From: CAVVEC01 sp963770485
GTDB taxonomy: Bacteria > Acidobacteriota > Terriglobia > Terriglobales > Acidobacteriaceae
NCBI GenBank assembly: GCA_963770485.1
Contig: CAVYPX010000005.1
Coordinates: forward strand, 1-64,000
DNA length: 64,000 nt
Direction of reading: 5' to 3'
A model generated the notes under the pieces. The model was not told where the DNA came from, ran no database searches, and saw nothing but the letters and a program-made list of their open reading frames with translations. Below are positions 1-7,702 of this stretch, piece by piece. Position numbers and translations under genes: made by a program. The first letter of the stretch is position 1; each line of letters starts with the position of its first letter.

Positions 1-882
1 AAGCAGATGGCGCAGGCAGGCCTGACTGACAAGAACATCAAGTTCTCTGATGAAGCGCTGACCGCGCTGATCCGGTCTTATACGCGGGAAGCCGGCGTGC
101 GCAACCTGGAACGCGAAATCGGCAACATCTGCCGCAAAGTCGCGCGCAAGGTGGTGAAAGAAGGCGAAAGTTACAACGTTGCGATCACCGGGGAAAACGC
201 CAATGATTTTCTGGGCGTGATCAAGTTCCGCGACACGCTGGCGCACGAAAGAAGCGAAGTCGGCCTGGTTACGGGGCTGGCATGGACCGAAGTCGGCGGC
301 TCGATCCTGAGCACCGAAGCCACCGTGGTCGATGGCAAAGGCAAGCTGACGCTGACGGGCAAGTTGGGCGACGTGATGCAGGAATCAGCTCAAGCTGCCA
401 TGTCTTACGTGCGTTCGCGGGCGCAGCGGCTGGGCCTGGCACGCGACTTCTATCGCAACCTCGACATCCATGTGCATGTGCCGGAAGGAGCAATTCCCAA
501 AGATGGTCCATCGGCCGGGATCACCATCGCGACGGCGATCTCCAGCGCGCTTAGCAAAATACCGGTGCGCCGCGATCTGGCCATGACTGGCGAAATCACG
601 CTGCGTGGCAAAGTATTGCCCATCGGCGGCCTGAAGGAGAAGCTGTTGGCGGCCCATCGCGCAGGATTGTTCGAAGTCGTTCTGCCCCTGGAGAACGAGA
701 AGGATCTGGCAGAGGTACCGGAGAATCTCCGCAGCGCCATGAAGCTGCATTTCGTCGATACGATGGACCAGGTGCTGGCTGTGGCTTTGGAGCAGCCGCT
801 GCCCAAAGTAGCGGAAGATGCGACCGAAGCGATCGCACCTTTGCCGCAGCCTCCGGCGGAGAGCCCTGCAGCGCATCAATAG
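1..882 (+). CDS. lon: Lon protease, C-terminal part (cut by window edge)
   Basis: This is the C-terminal part of the ATP-dependent Lon protease, a cytoplasmic AAA+ machine that degrades misfolded and regulatory proteins. The frame is open from base 1, so the start lies outside the window. What remains is the end of the AAA+ lid (AGVRNLEREI, typical of Lon) and the whole proteolytic domain. The Ser-Lys dyad is intact: Ser in KDGPSAG (codon 511-513) and Lys in GGLKEK (codon 634-636). The last 25 or so residues are Pro/Ala/Glu-rich and unconserved. A strong hairpin at 1021-1044 lies downstream. The identity is firm. Confidence 0.97.
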   Translation, partial: KQMAQAGLTDKNIKFSDEALTALIRSYTREAGVRNLEREIGNICRKVARKVVKEGESYNVAITGENANDFLGVIKFRDTLAHERSEVGLVTGLAWTEVGGSILSTEATVVDGKGKLTLTGKLGDVMQESAQAAMSYVRSRAQRLGLARDFYRNLDIHVHVPEGAIPKDGPSAGITIATAISSALSKIPVRRDLAMTGEITLRGKVLPIGGLKEKLLAAHRAGLFEVVLPLENEKDLAEVPENLRSAMKLHFVDTMDQVLAVALEQPLPKVAEDATEAIAPLPQPPAESPAAHQ

Positions 883-929
883 CTGGGCTGTTTCTCAGCG
901 GCTAACACGGGATCTACTTTACTGCATGC

Positions 930-1002
930 GGAAACGTCGTTGGCAAGGTCCCTTTGCCCGGCGGAACTGCCCCACCAAAACCCGGCTTGAGTGAGCCACC
1001 CG
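930..1002 (+). repeat. Direct repeat, copy 1 (partner 1348-1424)
   Basis: About 73 bp starting GGAAACGTCG and ending GAGCCACCCG. It recurs in the same orientation at 1348-1424 with a few substitutions and small indels. The first 45 bases are nearly identical in both copies, including TCCCTTTGCCCGGCGGAACT. The two copies bracket the tRNA-like sequence at 1173-1245, so the pair could mark a past duplication or integration. No reading frame is evident. Confidence 0.75.
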
Positions 1003-1020
1003 TCCAGCGCACAAACAGCA

Positions 1021-1044
1021 ATGGCCCCGGAATCCCGGGGCCAT
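1021..1044. terminator. Perfect 10-bp hairpin downstream of lon
   Basis: ATGGCCCCGG pairs perfectly with CCGGGGCCAT across the 4-base loop AATC. This very stable stem lies 139 bp after the lon stop. No clean T-run follows on either strand, so rho-independent termination is likely but not textbook. Confidence 0.5.
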
Positions 1045-1172
1045 CAAATCACGTGGTGCGAAGCACTCTGTCCAAAGCTAGTATTAGCAACGTCGGCAGG
1101 GATGTCAAGTTACTTTGGGAGATTATCTCTGTGTTCTCCCCCAAATGAACCTATCCTCCACAGTCGGGAGAA

Positions 1173-1245
1173 TGGACCCGGCGGGATTCGAACCCGCATC
1201 TGCGACTTGGACAGAGTGCCGTGAAACGTGTGCCGAATCGGGAAC
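1173..1245 (-). tRNA. Degenerate tRNA-like sequence, 3' half conserved
   Basis: Read on the minus strand, the last 25 bases form a perfect T-arm (GCGGG-TTCGAAT-CCCGC), an acceptor strand CGGGTCC and discriminator A. Counting back gives exactly 73 nt with a 7-base 5' acceptor (GTTCCCG, 5 of 7 pairs), a 5-base variable loop and an anticodon loop CTGTCCA, in which position 34-36 would read GTC (Asp). The D-arm does not fold, only three anticodon-stem pairs form, and residue 37 is C instead of a purine. It is best read as a decayed tRNA or an attachment-site remnant; a functional tRNA is unlikely. Confidence 0.4.
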
Positions 1246-1347
1246 GGTGTTGTTCCGGCCCTATCCGACCCTTCGCCACAAAACGGCGAAAGCGTGGGGC
1301 AACCCCCGGACGGGTCTTGTTGAGAAAGGGTCGGCCAGCCCCCAGTC

Positions 1348-1424
1348 GGAAACGTCGCTGGCAAAGTCCCTTTGCCCGGCGGAACTGCCACTCAAGCCAA
1401 AACCGGGCTTGGATGTGCCACCCG
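1348..1424 (+). repeat. Direct repeat, copy 2 (partner 930-1002)
   Basis: Second copy of the repeat at 930-1002, same orientation, with the same start (GGAAACGTCG) and end (GTGCCACCCG). It runs directly into the dispersed repeat at 1425-1507. Confidence 0.75.
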
Positions 1425-1507
1425 GCGTTCGCGAAAACCCCGCCCAAGCGGAGCTTGAGCGGTGCACCCTGAGGAGTAAATCGGAGGTCTAGGTTGGGCC
1501 AGCCCCC
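1425..1507 (+). repeat. Dispersed intergenic repeat A, copy 1
   Basis: About 80 bp containing CCGCCCAAGCG, AGCTTGAGCGG, ACCCTGAGGAGTA and GAGGTCTAGGTTGGGCCAGC in that order. The whole unit recurs inverted at 4540-4627, and its last ~45 bp recur in direct orientation at 3582-3626. Nothing indicates coding. It resembles a REP-like dispersed element of the host genome. Confidence 0.75.
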
Positions 1508-1511
1508 TCGC

Positions 1512-1559
1512 ACAACCCGCTCGCGAACCCTTCGGCTTCGCTAGGGCAGGCTCTGGGGC
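1512..1559 (+). repeat. Dispersed intergenic repeat B, copy 1 (inverted at 3077-3124)
   Basis: About 48 bp around CGCGAACCCTTCGGCTTCGC and GGGCAGGCTCTGGGG. The reverse complement recurs at 3077-3124 with only a few changes. The two copies flank the GloVer gene at 1648-2937 as an inverted pair. Confidence 0.7.
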
Positions 1560-1647
1560 ACCCGGCAAGAAAATCACGGACTAGGAATTCAAATTAGATG
1601 TTGTTGCCCACCCGCCTGCGTATGCGCAACCCCTAACGGTCATTTGA

Positions 1648-2937
1648 CTAGAAAGTAAGGTGATACACCGTTCCGCAGCCTGTGCGGTTGAAGGGGTCAC
1701 AAATCTCAATGTGACCGCCGGCAAGCGTCGTGCCATAGAAATCGCTCTTTGAACCTAAGACGAAGTCCTCGGGGAACCAGCCCTGTTTGCTCTTCTCGGG
1801 CGGAAAATTGTACAAATTAGTGAGGTTGCCGCTGGGATCAAGCTTGAACAGAAATCCATCCGAGTTACTGCCGTCGTATGTCTTAGCCCCGTAGAGATTG
1901 CCTTGCGTATCCCTTACCACATGACCCGTAAACCCAGGATTCCGCGAATTCGACGAGTTAAACGTGTAAAGCACGGAGAACTTGCCAACCGCATCGACCT
2001 TGAAAATCGTTCCACAGCCGTAGGGAACATAGCAGGTGAGGTCGCCGCCATAGGTGGCCTCGCCGTAGAGGTTGCCAGCAGCATCCCGAATCAGCCCCAC
2101 AGGAATCGATCCGTCCGCCTGTCCCTCGAAGGTGTGGAGCACGGTGAACTTTCCCTTGGCGTCAAGTTCGAAAATGGTTCCGCAGCCGAAGGGTGTCCGG
2201 CGGTCGTTGACGGGAACCGGACAAGCGTTGTTGCCGAGGTCGCCTCCGATGAAAGCAGCGCCATAAAGGTTTCCCTTGGCGTCACGGACCAGTCCGCCCT
2301 CCGGCTGCGCACCATCGGTTCCCTTGAACGTATGAAGCACTCTGAATTTACCGGACCGGGTAATGTTGTATAGCGTTCCGCAGCCCAAATCGCGGCCACA
2401 GTTCAAGTCGCCTGCATAGGGCGACATACCATAGACATTGCTCTTAGCATCCAGAGCAACCGGCGAGTCCTGGCAGCAACCGTCGGTTAAGCCCATGAAC
2501 ATGTGAAGTACAGTCTCGTTGCCCTTCGGATCGACCTTGAACACGGTGGACGTGCTGAGGTTATTGCCGCCTATTGTGGTGCCATAAAGGTTGCCCGCGA
2601 CGTCGCGAACCAAGGCGGCGTGTGGCCATGATCCATCGTTACCTCCGGTGAAGTTGTACAGCACGCTCTCCGTGCCGGCGCGATCCATCTTGAATACGGT
2701 TCCGCAGGTAAGGTTCCCGCCGAAACAGTTGGCGCCACCCGACTGGGTTGTGCCGTAGAGAGTGCCTTGCGCATCCCGGATCAGCGGGTTGGGAAAAGCT
2801 CCGTCCGGTTGGTAGGTGAAGGCATGGAGCACGACGTGGTTTTGCGCCGGCGCTGACGGCGGTGCGATTGCCATCAGGGCCAATAAAGCGATTATGGCAA
2901 CGCCGTGGGGGTTACGGATGTGAGTGGGAAAAAGCAT
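1648..2937 (-). CDS. Exported GloVer tandem-repeat protein
   Basis: An exported protein of 429 residues built from roughly ten tandem units of about 35-40 residues, each carrying a variant of GxLxRDAxGNLYGTT, GGxxxxGTVFKxD and GxxTVLHxF. This is the GloVer repeat (TIGR03803 type, predicted beta-propeller-like). The start at 2937 is chosen because GGGAGAA precedes it and the N-terminus then reads as a signal peptide ending near SAPAQ. Several units have extra Cys pairs (CFGG, CGTVF), suggesting disulfides outside the cytoplasm. The molecular role of the family is not established. A second member lies at 37301-38533. Inverted repeats B flank this gene. Confidence 0.85.
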   Translation of the reverse strand: MLFPTHIRNPHGVAIIALLALMAIAPPSAPAQNHVVLHAFTYQPDGAFPNPLIRDAQGTLYGTTQSGGANCFGGNLTCGTVFKMDRAGTESVLYNFTGGNDGSWPHAALVRDVAGNLYGTTIGGNNLSTSTVFKVDPKGNETVLHMFMGLTDGCCQDSPVALDAKSNVYGMSPYAGDLNCGRDLGCGTLYNITRSGKFRVLHTFKGTDGAQPEGGLVRDAKGNLYGAAFIGGDLGNNACPVPVNDRRTPFGCGTIFELDAKGKFTVLHTFEGQADGSIPVGLIRDAAGNLYGEATYGGDLTCYVPYGCGTIFKVDAVGKFSVLYTFNSSNSRNPGFTGHVVRDTQGNLYGAKTYDGSNSDGFLFKLDPSGNLTNLYNFPPEKSKQGWFPEDFVLGSKSDFYGTTLAGGHIEICDPFNRTGCGTVYHLTF

Positions 2938-3076
2938 GTCTGTTCTCCCTCGACCTTGAGCTTCACCGTAATCACGGTAGGGCCGCTTTGCCGCGGATTT
3001 GTCACGGGTTTGTAAACATCCTGTCAAATTCCACCACGTTCGCTGGGCAACCCGTCACGGGTTCTGCCCGTGGTGG

Positions 3077-3124
3077 CCCAGAGCCTGCCCTGAGCGAAGC
3101 CGAAGGGTTCGCGAGCCGGTTTTG
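3077..3124 (-). repeat. Dispersed repeat B, copy 2 (inverted)
   Basis: Reverse complement of 1512-1559, containing CCCAGAGCCTGCCCT, GCGAAGCCGAAGGGTTCGCG and a short divergent tail. Confidence 0.7.
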
Positions 3125-3581
3125 CGGGCTAACCTGGGTCAGCAATGCTCCTTCCTCGCTCGCTAGCGCTCGCTCGGGTGGGTGGAGAGCAGAGCTTATC
3201 GGCACGGCTGAAGCCGTGCCCTTCCACGAATCTCGTCTCTGGGGAGCTGCTCCGCCGGTCCGAGTCAGAGAGCCGGACCCACACAATCCGCTATAGAATG
3301 AGAGCCACGGGGCTGGCCCGTACTTTCTTTCCGGATTCTTACTCCCGAGGGTGGCCCGTCCTTGTCGCTCCCGGTTTTGGAGCGACAGGGCGGGGATTTT
3401 CATCTTGATGACAACTGAACTACCCCAGCCTTCGCAAAAAACGCGAAAGGCTGGGCCACCCGGCAATGCGCCGATTTCGCTGTGACCAATGAAAATGAGG
3501 GGGAGTTCGCGGCAGCCCACCCGTGAAACTGCCACGGGTGGGGCATCCCGAGTCTCGGTAGATTACGGCTGGGCCAGCCCC

Positions 3582-3626
3582 CACCCTGAGGAGTAAATCG
3601 GAGGTCTAGGTTGGGCCAGCCCCCCC
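3582..3626 (+). repeat. Dispersed repeat A, copy 2 (partial)
   Basis: Contains CACCCTGAGGAGTAAATCGG followed by AGGTCTAGGTTGGGCCAGCC, identical to the second half of the copy at 1425-1507. The first half of the unit is absent here. Confidence 0.75.
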
Positions 3627-3715
3627 GTATCCCAGCGTGAAACCCCTCGTGCCATCGTGATCGAGGTTGTCCAGCCGATGTTCCAAGGAGTTGGAAGCAT
3701 TCTTTGATGCAGATT

Positions 3716-4405
3716 TCATTTGCCCTCCTGCACCCGCCAAGCCGGAATCGCAGACGACCCTCGCGCCAGGTGACCGAGCGTGCCTGGTTCAACCGTGATG
3801 ACATCTGGACCCCTGGTTTTGCCCGTCTTGATGGACTTGTGGGCGACCGTTTCGTAGGCGTAGCCGGTCAGCGTCCCATTAAGGTCAGTGTCAGGACCAA
3901 GGCCAAACTGGACGTTGAGCCGCGCCCAGCCGTAATGAACTTGTCCTCCAACGTTGAACTCCAGCCCCAAATATCGCTTCTGGCCACCGGGGCACCAAGG
4001 AGGGTATGAATTACTCACGTTGTCGCACATCAAATTGTGGCCGGCTCCGAGTTTCTTGCTACGACGGATGTTGACGCCCGGATGTAGAGCCGCTGCAAAA
4101 ACTTCCGTTCCCCAGATCAGATTTCCCGACTGGGCGGGTTTAACGTTCAGAAAGCTATAAAATTTTCCGGTGGACGTCGTCACGGACAGGACAAAATCCG
4201 TTATGCCGTCGTTGTTCAGGTCGAGGTTATAAGGACTTCCTTGAGCGATCTGAACGTTCGCAGGAGTGTAGATGATTCTTGCCTCTGTTGGGCTCGACAG
4301 CGCCAGCGTTCCCACCCCGACCGCTGTGGCTGCCAGGGCGTACGAGTTGAGTTGGCGATGCAGTGATTCGGAAAGATGCGAGGGTTTTCTGGAAATGCGC
4401 TTCAT
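3716..4405 (-). CDS. Exported protein with degenerate PEP-CTERM-like C-terminus
   Basis: A 229-residue protein, function unknown. The start at 4405 gives MKRISRKPS, after which a hydrophobic stretch (YALAATAVGVGTLALSS) looks like an export signal. Near residue 65 is DLNNDGITDF, a calcium-binding loop of the FG-GAP/dockerin kind. The middle holds two Cys (MCDN, PWCPGG). The C-terminus reads VEPGTLGHLARGSSAIPAWR, which matches the outline of an acidobacterial PEP-CTERM sorting tail (PEPGTLGLLALG..G...WRR). However, its hydrophobic core is interrupted by His and Arg, so exosortase sorting is doubtful. The export assignment is fair, the sorting-tail reading is tentative. Confidence 0.65.
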   Translation of the reverse strand: MKRISRKPSHLSESLHRQLNSYALAATAVGVGTLALSSPTEARIIYTPANVQIAQGSPYNLDLNNDGITDFVLSVTTSTGKFYSFLNVKPAQSGNLIWGTEVFAAALHPGVNIRRSKKLGAGHNLMCDNVSNSYPPWCPGGQKRYLGLEFNVGGQVHYGWARLNVQFGLGPDTDLNGTLTGYAYETVAHKSIKTGKTRGPDVITVEPGTLGHLARGSSAIPAWRVQEGK

Positions 4406-4539
4406 GGCTCCCCCCACTAGGATTTTCGGGCGACAGACTACTACGGACTTGCTCCAACGTCAAATCAAAATTTGGTGACAGCGACCATGAAGTTTTTTGA
4501 CACTACCGGCCTTTATGCCGCCAAGTCGGAATCGTGGAC

Positions 4540-4627
4540 GGGGGCTGGCCCAACCTAGACCTCTAAACTACTCTTCAGGGTGTCCCGCTCAAGCTTCGCT
4601 TGGGCGGGATTTTTGCGAACGCGAGCT
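4540..4627 (-). repeat. Dispersed repeat A, copy 3 (inverted, full length)
   Basis: Reverse complement of the unit at 1425-1507 with scattered changes. It shares GCCCAACCTAGACCTC, ACTCTTCAGGGTG and CGCTCAAGCTTCGCTTGGGC. Outer boundaries are approximate. Confidence 0.75.
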
Positions 4628-4773
4628 GTCGGCATGATCCCCAGCTATCCGATGGAATCCCATCCATCCTTACCTGAAGCCGCGCCGGTGAGAGGTCTGT
4701 GGCGGGTTTCGGCAGCGAGGAATGCAGGCCGCAAGGGCGCACTTTTTCGATAGAATCGCACCATAGAGGGCGT

Positions 4774-5010
4774 ATGGAGCCGAGTTCTCAAGCGTCGCAC
4801 CGTCGGGTTTGGCTCAAAGGTTCTGGCGGTTTGATCGTCGCCGTCGCCGTAGTTGGGATTCTGCTGATTGCGTTCCCGGCTTATCGCTGGTTTTTCCTGA
4901 TCAGCGTTGGGATTGGTCTCACGGTAGCTGCAGTGCTTTTCCTGTGGCATAAGCTGAGGCCCATCCGGGAAGAAGATGTGGAGAACAAACACCCGCTGGG
5001 GCTGGGATAG
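4774..5010 (+). CDS. Small two-helix membrane protein
   Basis: A 78-residue protein of unknown function. The start at 4774 (MEPSSQASHRR) follows GAGGGCGT and precedes two hydrophobic segments, at about residues 20-38 (GLIVAVAVVGILLIAFPAY) and 40-58 (FLISVGIGLTVAAVLFLW). A charged tail (KLRPIREEDVENK) is probably cytoplasmic. It lies 122 bp upstream of engB in the same direction. There is no family assignment. Confidence 0.6.
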   Translation: MEPSSQASHRRVWLKGSGGLIVAVAVVGILLIAFPAYRWFFLISVGIGLTVAAVLFLWHKLRPIREEDVENKHPLGLG

Positions 5011-5132
5011 GCGGTTGCTGGTTTCAGTTGCCGGTTGTCAGTTCTCAGTTCTCAGTCGACGTGCTTCCGAAGAACCCGACTTTCTCTTTCTGCCCCCTTG
5101 CATCTTGGCGGCGTGAGACTGCACACTATTTC

Positions 5133-5729
5133 ATGCGTGTCTTGGCCCGATTCATGATGGCGGCGACGGACGCCAATCACTTTCCGGCGCCGGTATTGCC
5201 AGAAGTTGCTTTTCTGGGGCGATCGAACGTTGGGAAGTCGAGCGTAATCAACTCGCTGGTGGGGAAAAAGCTGGCCAAGACCAGTTCCACGCCCGGGCGA
5301 ACCCGCAGCATCAATTTTTTTGAGCTGCGCTGGGCGGGGAAACCGCAGCCGGAGCTGATCTTCACCGACTTGCCGGGCTACGGTTATGCCAAAATCTCAC
5401 GCGAGATTTCCAGCCACTGGCCGAGCTTCATCGAGCCTTACCTGAAGCATCGTCATTCTCTGGCACTGTGCCTGGTGCTGGTGGACGTCAACGTACCGCC
5501 GCAGGAAAGTGACAAGCAACTTCTGGAATTTCTGACCGCAAGCGCGCGTCCTTTTGTGATCGTCGGCACCAAGAGCGACCGGCTATCGGCAAATCAGTTA
5601 CGCAACTCTCTGCAAGCGCTCACCAGCGAATTTCCGCAAGCCAGGATTGTTCCTTTCTCCGCCCGAAGCGGCGCTGGGCACGAAGAGTTATGGCAGGAGA
5701 TCCGCGCCGCGGCACAACATCCGCTATGA
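5133..5729 (+). CDS. engB: Ribosome biogenesis GTP-binding protein EngB (YsxC/YihA)
   Basis: A 198-residue TRAFAC-class GTPase that assists late assembly of the 50S ribosomal subunit. The G1 loop is GRSNVGKSS (about residue 32), the switch/G3 motif is DLPGYG, and G4 is TKSD, all in the order and spacing of EngB. The start at 5133 (MRVLARFMMAATD) gives the usual family length. Upstream in-frame ATGs fall in a low-complexity tract (TTCTCAGTTCTCAG) and are unlikely starts. The stop lies 10 bp before the next gene, so the two are probably co-transcribed. Confidence 0.93.
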   Translation: MRVLARFMMAATDANHFPAPVLPEVAFLGRSNVGKSSVINSLVGKKLAKTSSTPGRTRSINFFELRWAGKPQPELIFTDLPGYGYAKISREISSHWPSFIEPYLKHRHSLALCLVLVDVNVPPQESDKQLLEFLTASARPFVIVGTKSDRLSANQLRNSLQALTSEFPQARIVPFSARSGAGHEELWQEIRAAAQHPL

Positions 5730-5739
5730 TTGGAAATTC

Positions 5740-6678
5740 ATGGCCACATACCTGATTACCGGCATTGCCGGCTTCATTGGATCGGCGCTGGCGCGAGCCG
5801 TGTTGGCGCAAGGCGACCAGGTGCGCGGCATCGACAATTTCTCCACCGGAAAGCACAAGAATGTTAGCGAGATTCGCGAACGAATTGATCTTCGCGAAGC
5901 GGACTTGCTGGACCTGAACGCGGTGCAAACCGCCTGCCGCGGCGTGGAATATGTTTTGCATGAAGCTGCGATTCCGTCGGTTCCCCGGTCGGTGCTGGAT
6001 CCGCTGGAAAGCAATCGCGCCAACATTGACGCCACGGTCAACCTGCTGGTCGCGGCTCGGGACGCGAAGGTCAAGCGCGTCATTTACGCGGCTTCGTCTT
6101 CGGCGTACGGCGATACGCCCACTCTGCCCAAGCGCGAAGATATGATTCCGAATCCAATTTCTCCTTACGCAGTGGCGAAACTCGCCGGCGAACACTATAT
6201 GGCGTCATTCTGGCGCTGTTACGGCCTGGAGACGGTTGCGTTGCGGTATTTCAATATTTTCGGACCGCGCCAGGACCCCACTTCCCCATACTCCGGTGTG
6301 TTGGCCAAGTTCATTACCCAGATGCTTCGGGAAGAACAGCCCACCATTTTCGGAGACGGCCAGCAGAGCCGCGATTTCACCTACGTAGAAAACGTGGTGA
6401 ATGCGAATCTGCTCGCGTGCAAGGCGCCGGCCAGCGAAGCCGCGGGGCGGATGTTCAACATTGCCGCCGGCAAGCGGACCGACCTGAACGAAACTTTTCG
6501 TGTGCTCAAGAAACTCACCGGCTACACGGGCGAGGTGAAATACGGCCCGGAGCGCGCCGGAGACGTGAAGCACTCGCTAGCGGATTTGTCGAGGGCAGAA
6601 AAGTATCTTGGATACAAACCCACGGTGAACTTCGAAGAGGGCCTGCGGCGCACGGTGGAGTGGTATCGAGGACAGTAG
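5740..6678 (+). CDS. NAD-dependent sugar-nucleotide epimerase (extended SDR)
   Basis: A 312-residue extended short-chain dehydrogenase of the UDP-sugar 4-epimerase group. Seen directly are the Rossmann motif GIAGFIGS at residue 8, the catalytic YAVAK (YxxxK) near residue 143, the substrate-loop RYFNIFGPRQDP, and the C-terminal GDGQQSRDFTYVENV. The FGPRQDPTSPYSGV stretch resembles WbpP/Gne-type UDP-GlcNAc 4-epimerases more than GalE, but substrate cannot be read from sequence alone. It acts in the cytoplasm, supplying precursors for surface polysaccharide. It follows engB by 10 bp. Confidence 0.88.
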   Translation: MATYLITGIAGFIGSALARAVLAQGDQVRGIDNFSTGKHKNVSEIRERIDLREADLLDLNAVQTACRGVEYVLHEAAIPSVPRSVLDPLESNRANIDATVNLLVAARDAKVKRVIYAASSSAYGDTPTLPKREDMIPNPISPYAVAKLAGEHYMASFWRCYGLETVALRYFNIFGPRQDPTSPYSGVLAKFITQMLREEQPTIFGDGQQSRDFTYVENVVNANLLACKAPASEAAGRMFNIAAGKRTDLNETFRVLKKLTGYTGEVKYGPERAGDVKHSLADLSRAEKYLGYKPTVNFEEGLRRTVEWYRGQ

Positions 6679-6896
6679 TCAGGAGTCAGGAGTCGGGAGT
6701 CAGTAGTCAGGAGTCAGCAGTCAGGAGTCAGTAGTCAGGAGTGAGGAGCCGGGGAGTCAGTAGGCAGCGGAATTGTTGGTGGATGCTTTTGGAGGGGACA
6801 CGCTTCACCCCTGCTGCTTCAAAGCCGTGAAAGAATTCCGCTTTGGCTGCGGAGGACCGCTGACTACTGACTCCTGACCACCGACTCCTGACTCCA
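6674..6896. repeat. AGTCAGG(A/T)-type tandem tract with inverted partner
   Basis: From 6674 to 6764 the sequence is a degenerate tandem of AGTCAGG, AGTCAGT and AGTCGGG units. At 6858-6896 the complement appears (CTGACTACTGACTCCTGACC), and in between GCAGCGGAATT (6764-6774) faces AATTCCGC and GGCTGC. Together this makes an imperfect hairpin of about 220 nt just after the epimerase stop. Similar low-complexity tracts lie near 5035-5055 (CAGTTCTCAGTTCTCAG) and 7620-7690. Confidence 0.7.
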
Positions 6897-6951
6897 TTGC
6901 CATTACCTTGGTGATCTGTGGCCGGGTTACGGGCCGGACTAGAGTGGGCTT

Positions 6952-7620
6952 ATGACGCTTTCGTCCTTGGTGGTGTCCCGCGATTGGGCTGAAGTCAGCG
7001 TGTTGGAGTGCGTTCTCGGCGGTTTGCATATCGGTGTGGATGTGGAACCGGAGCCGGAGCGCGCTCGCGCCAAGCTGGCGAAATCAAAAATCGACGCCTT
7101 GATCGTCGATTGCGACCTGGAGGGTACAACCAGTTTCCTGCGTGAGCTGGAGAATGGCCTGAACACAGTGCCGCTGGTCATTATCAGCGGCGCGAAACGG
7201 CGGGATCAGATCAAAAACCTGAGTGCCCCGTTCGTGTTTGAGAAACCCATCTCGGTCGAGCAGGCGGTACGCACGCTTTCGGCGGCGCGCAATATGATCC
7301 TCGACGGCAGGCTGCGTTATCACCGTCAGGATTTGAACTTGCCAGTATCCCTAACCAACGGTTCAAGGAAGCGGCTCGATGCCCACCTTCTTAACCTCAG
7401 CCAGGGAGGCGCGGGAATCCGGCTGCAGCGGCCGGCATCATTGACCGGGCCGGTGCGACTCGGCTTCGCGCTTCCAGGAAACAAGCTTCCGCTGAAACTC
7501 CAGGGAGAAATTGCCTGGACCGACGGCCAAGGCAAAGCTGGAGTTCGTTTCGTGGAGATGAACCGCCGCGTGAAACAAAATCTGCAACTCTGGCTGGCAC
7601 AGCAATATCTGACGCAGTGA
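6952..7620 (+). CDS. Receiver-like plus PilZ domain protein
   Basis: A 222-residue cytoplasmic protein. The first ~115 residues resemble a response-regulator receiver fold: ALIVDCDLEG holds the Asp region and FVFEKPIS matches the conserved Lys-Pro. The C-terminal ~105 residues are a PilZ domain, normally a c-di-GMP sensor, with NLSQGG fitting [D/N]xSxxG. The Arg motif is RYHRQDL, where RxxxR spacing is off by one, so c-di-GMP binding is uncertain. It faces a second PilZ gene at 7703-8530 across 80 bp of low-complexity sequence. Confidence 0.75.
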   Translation: MTLSSLVVSRDWAEVSVLECVLGGLHIGVDVEPEPERARAKLAKSKIDALIVDCDLEGTTSFLRELENGLNTVPLVIISGAKRRDQIKNLSAPFVFEKPISVEQAVRTLSAARNMILDGRLRYHRQDLNLPVSLTNGSRKRLDAHLLNLSQGGAGIRLQRPASLTGPVRLGFALPGNKLPLKLQGEIAWTDGQGKAGVRFVEMNRRVKQNLQLWLAQQYLTQ

Positions 7621-7702
7621 GACGGTCGTTGGTGGTTGGTCGTTTGCCGTTCGCCGCGATAAGACGGTCGTTCGTCGTTCGCCAAACAACCAAGGCCACC
7701 CG

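Larger units (their letters stand above)
2938..3715. other. Intergenic, repeat-rich, no supported gene
   Basis: About 780 bp between two minus-strand genes. It holds repeat B (3077-3124), repeat A (3582-3626) and several short GC-rich imperfect palindromes of the kind GGGCCACCC/GGGTGGCCC. Open frames here lack start signals and recognisable domains, and none is supported as coding. Confidence 0.6.

Noticed and set aside
1110..1513. Several overlapping 60-125-codon frames around the tRNA-like sequence
   Set aside because: They translate tRNA-derived and repeat DNA (for example GGIRTRICDL), a known source of spurious proteins.
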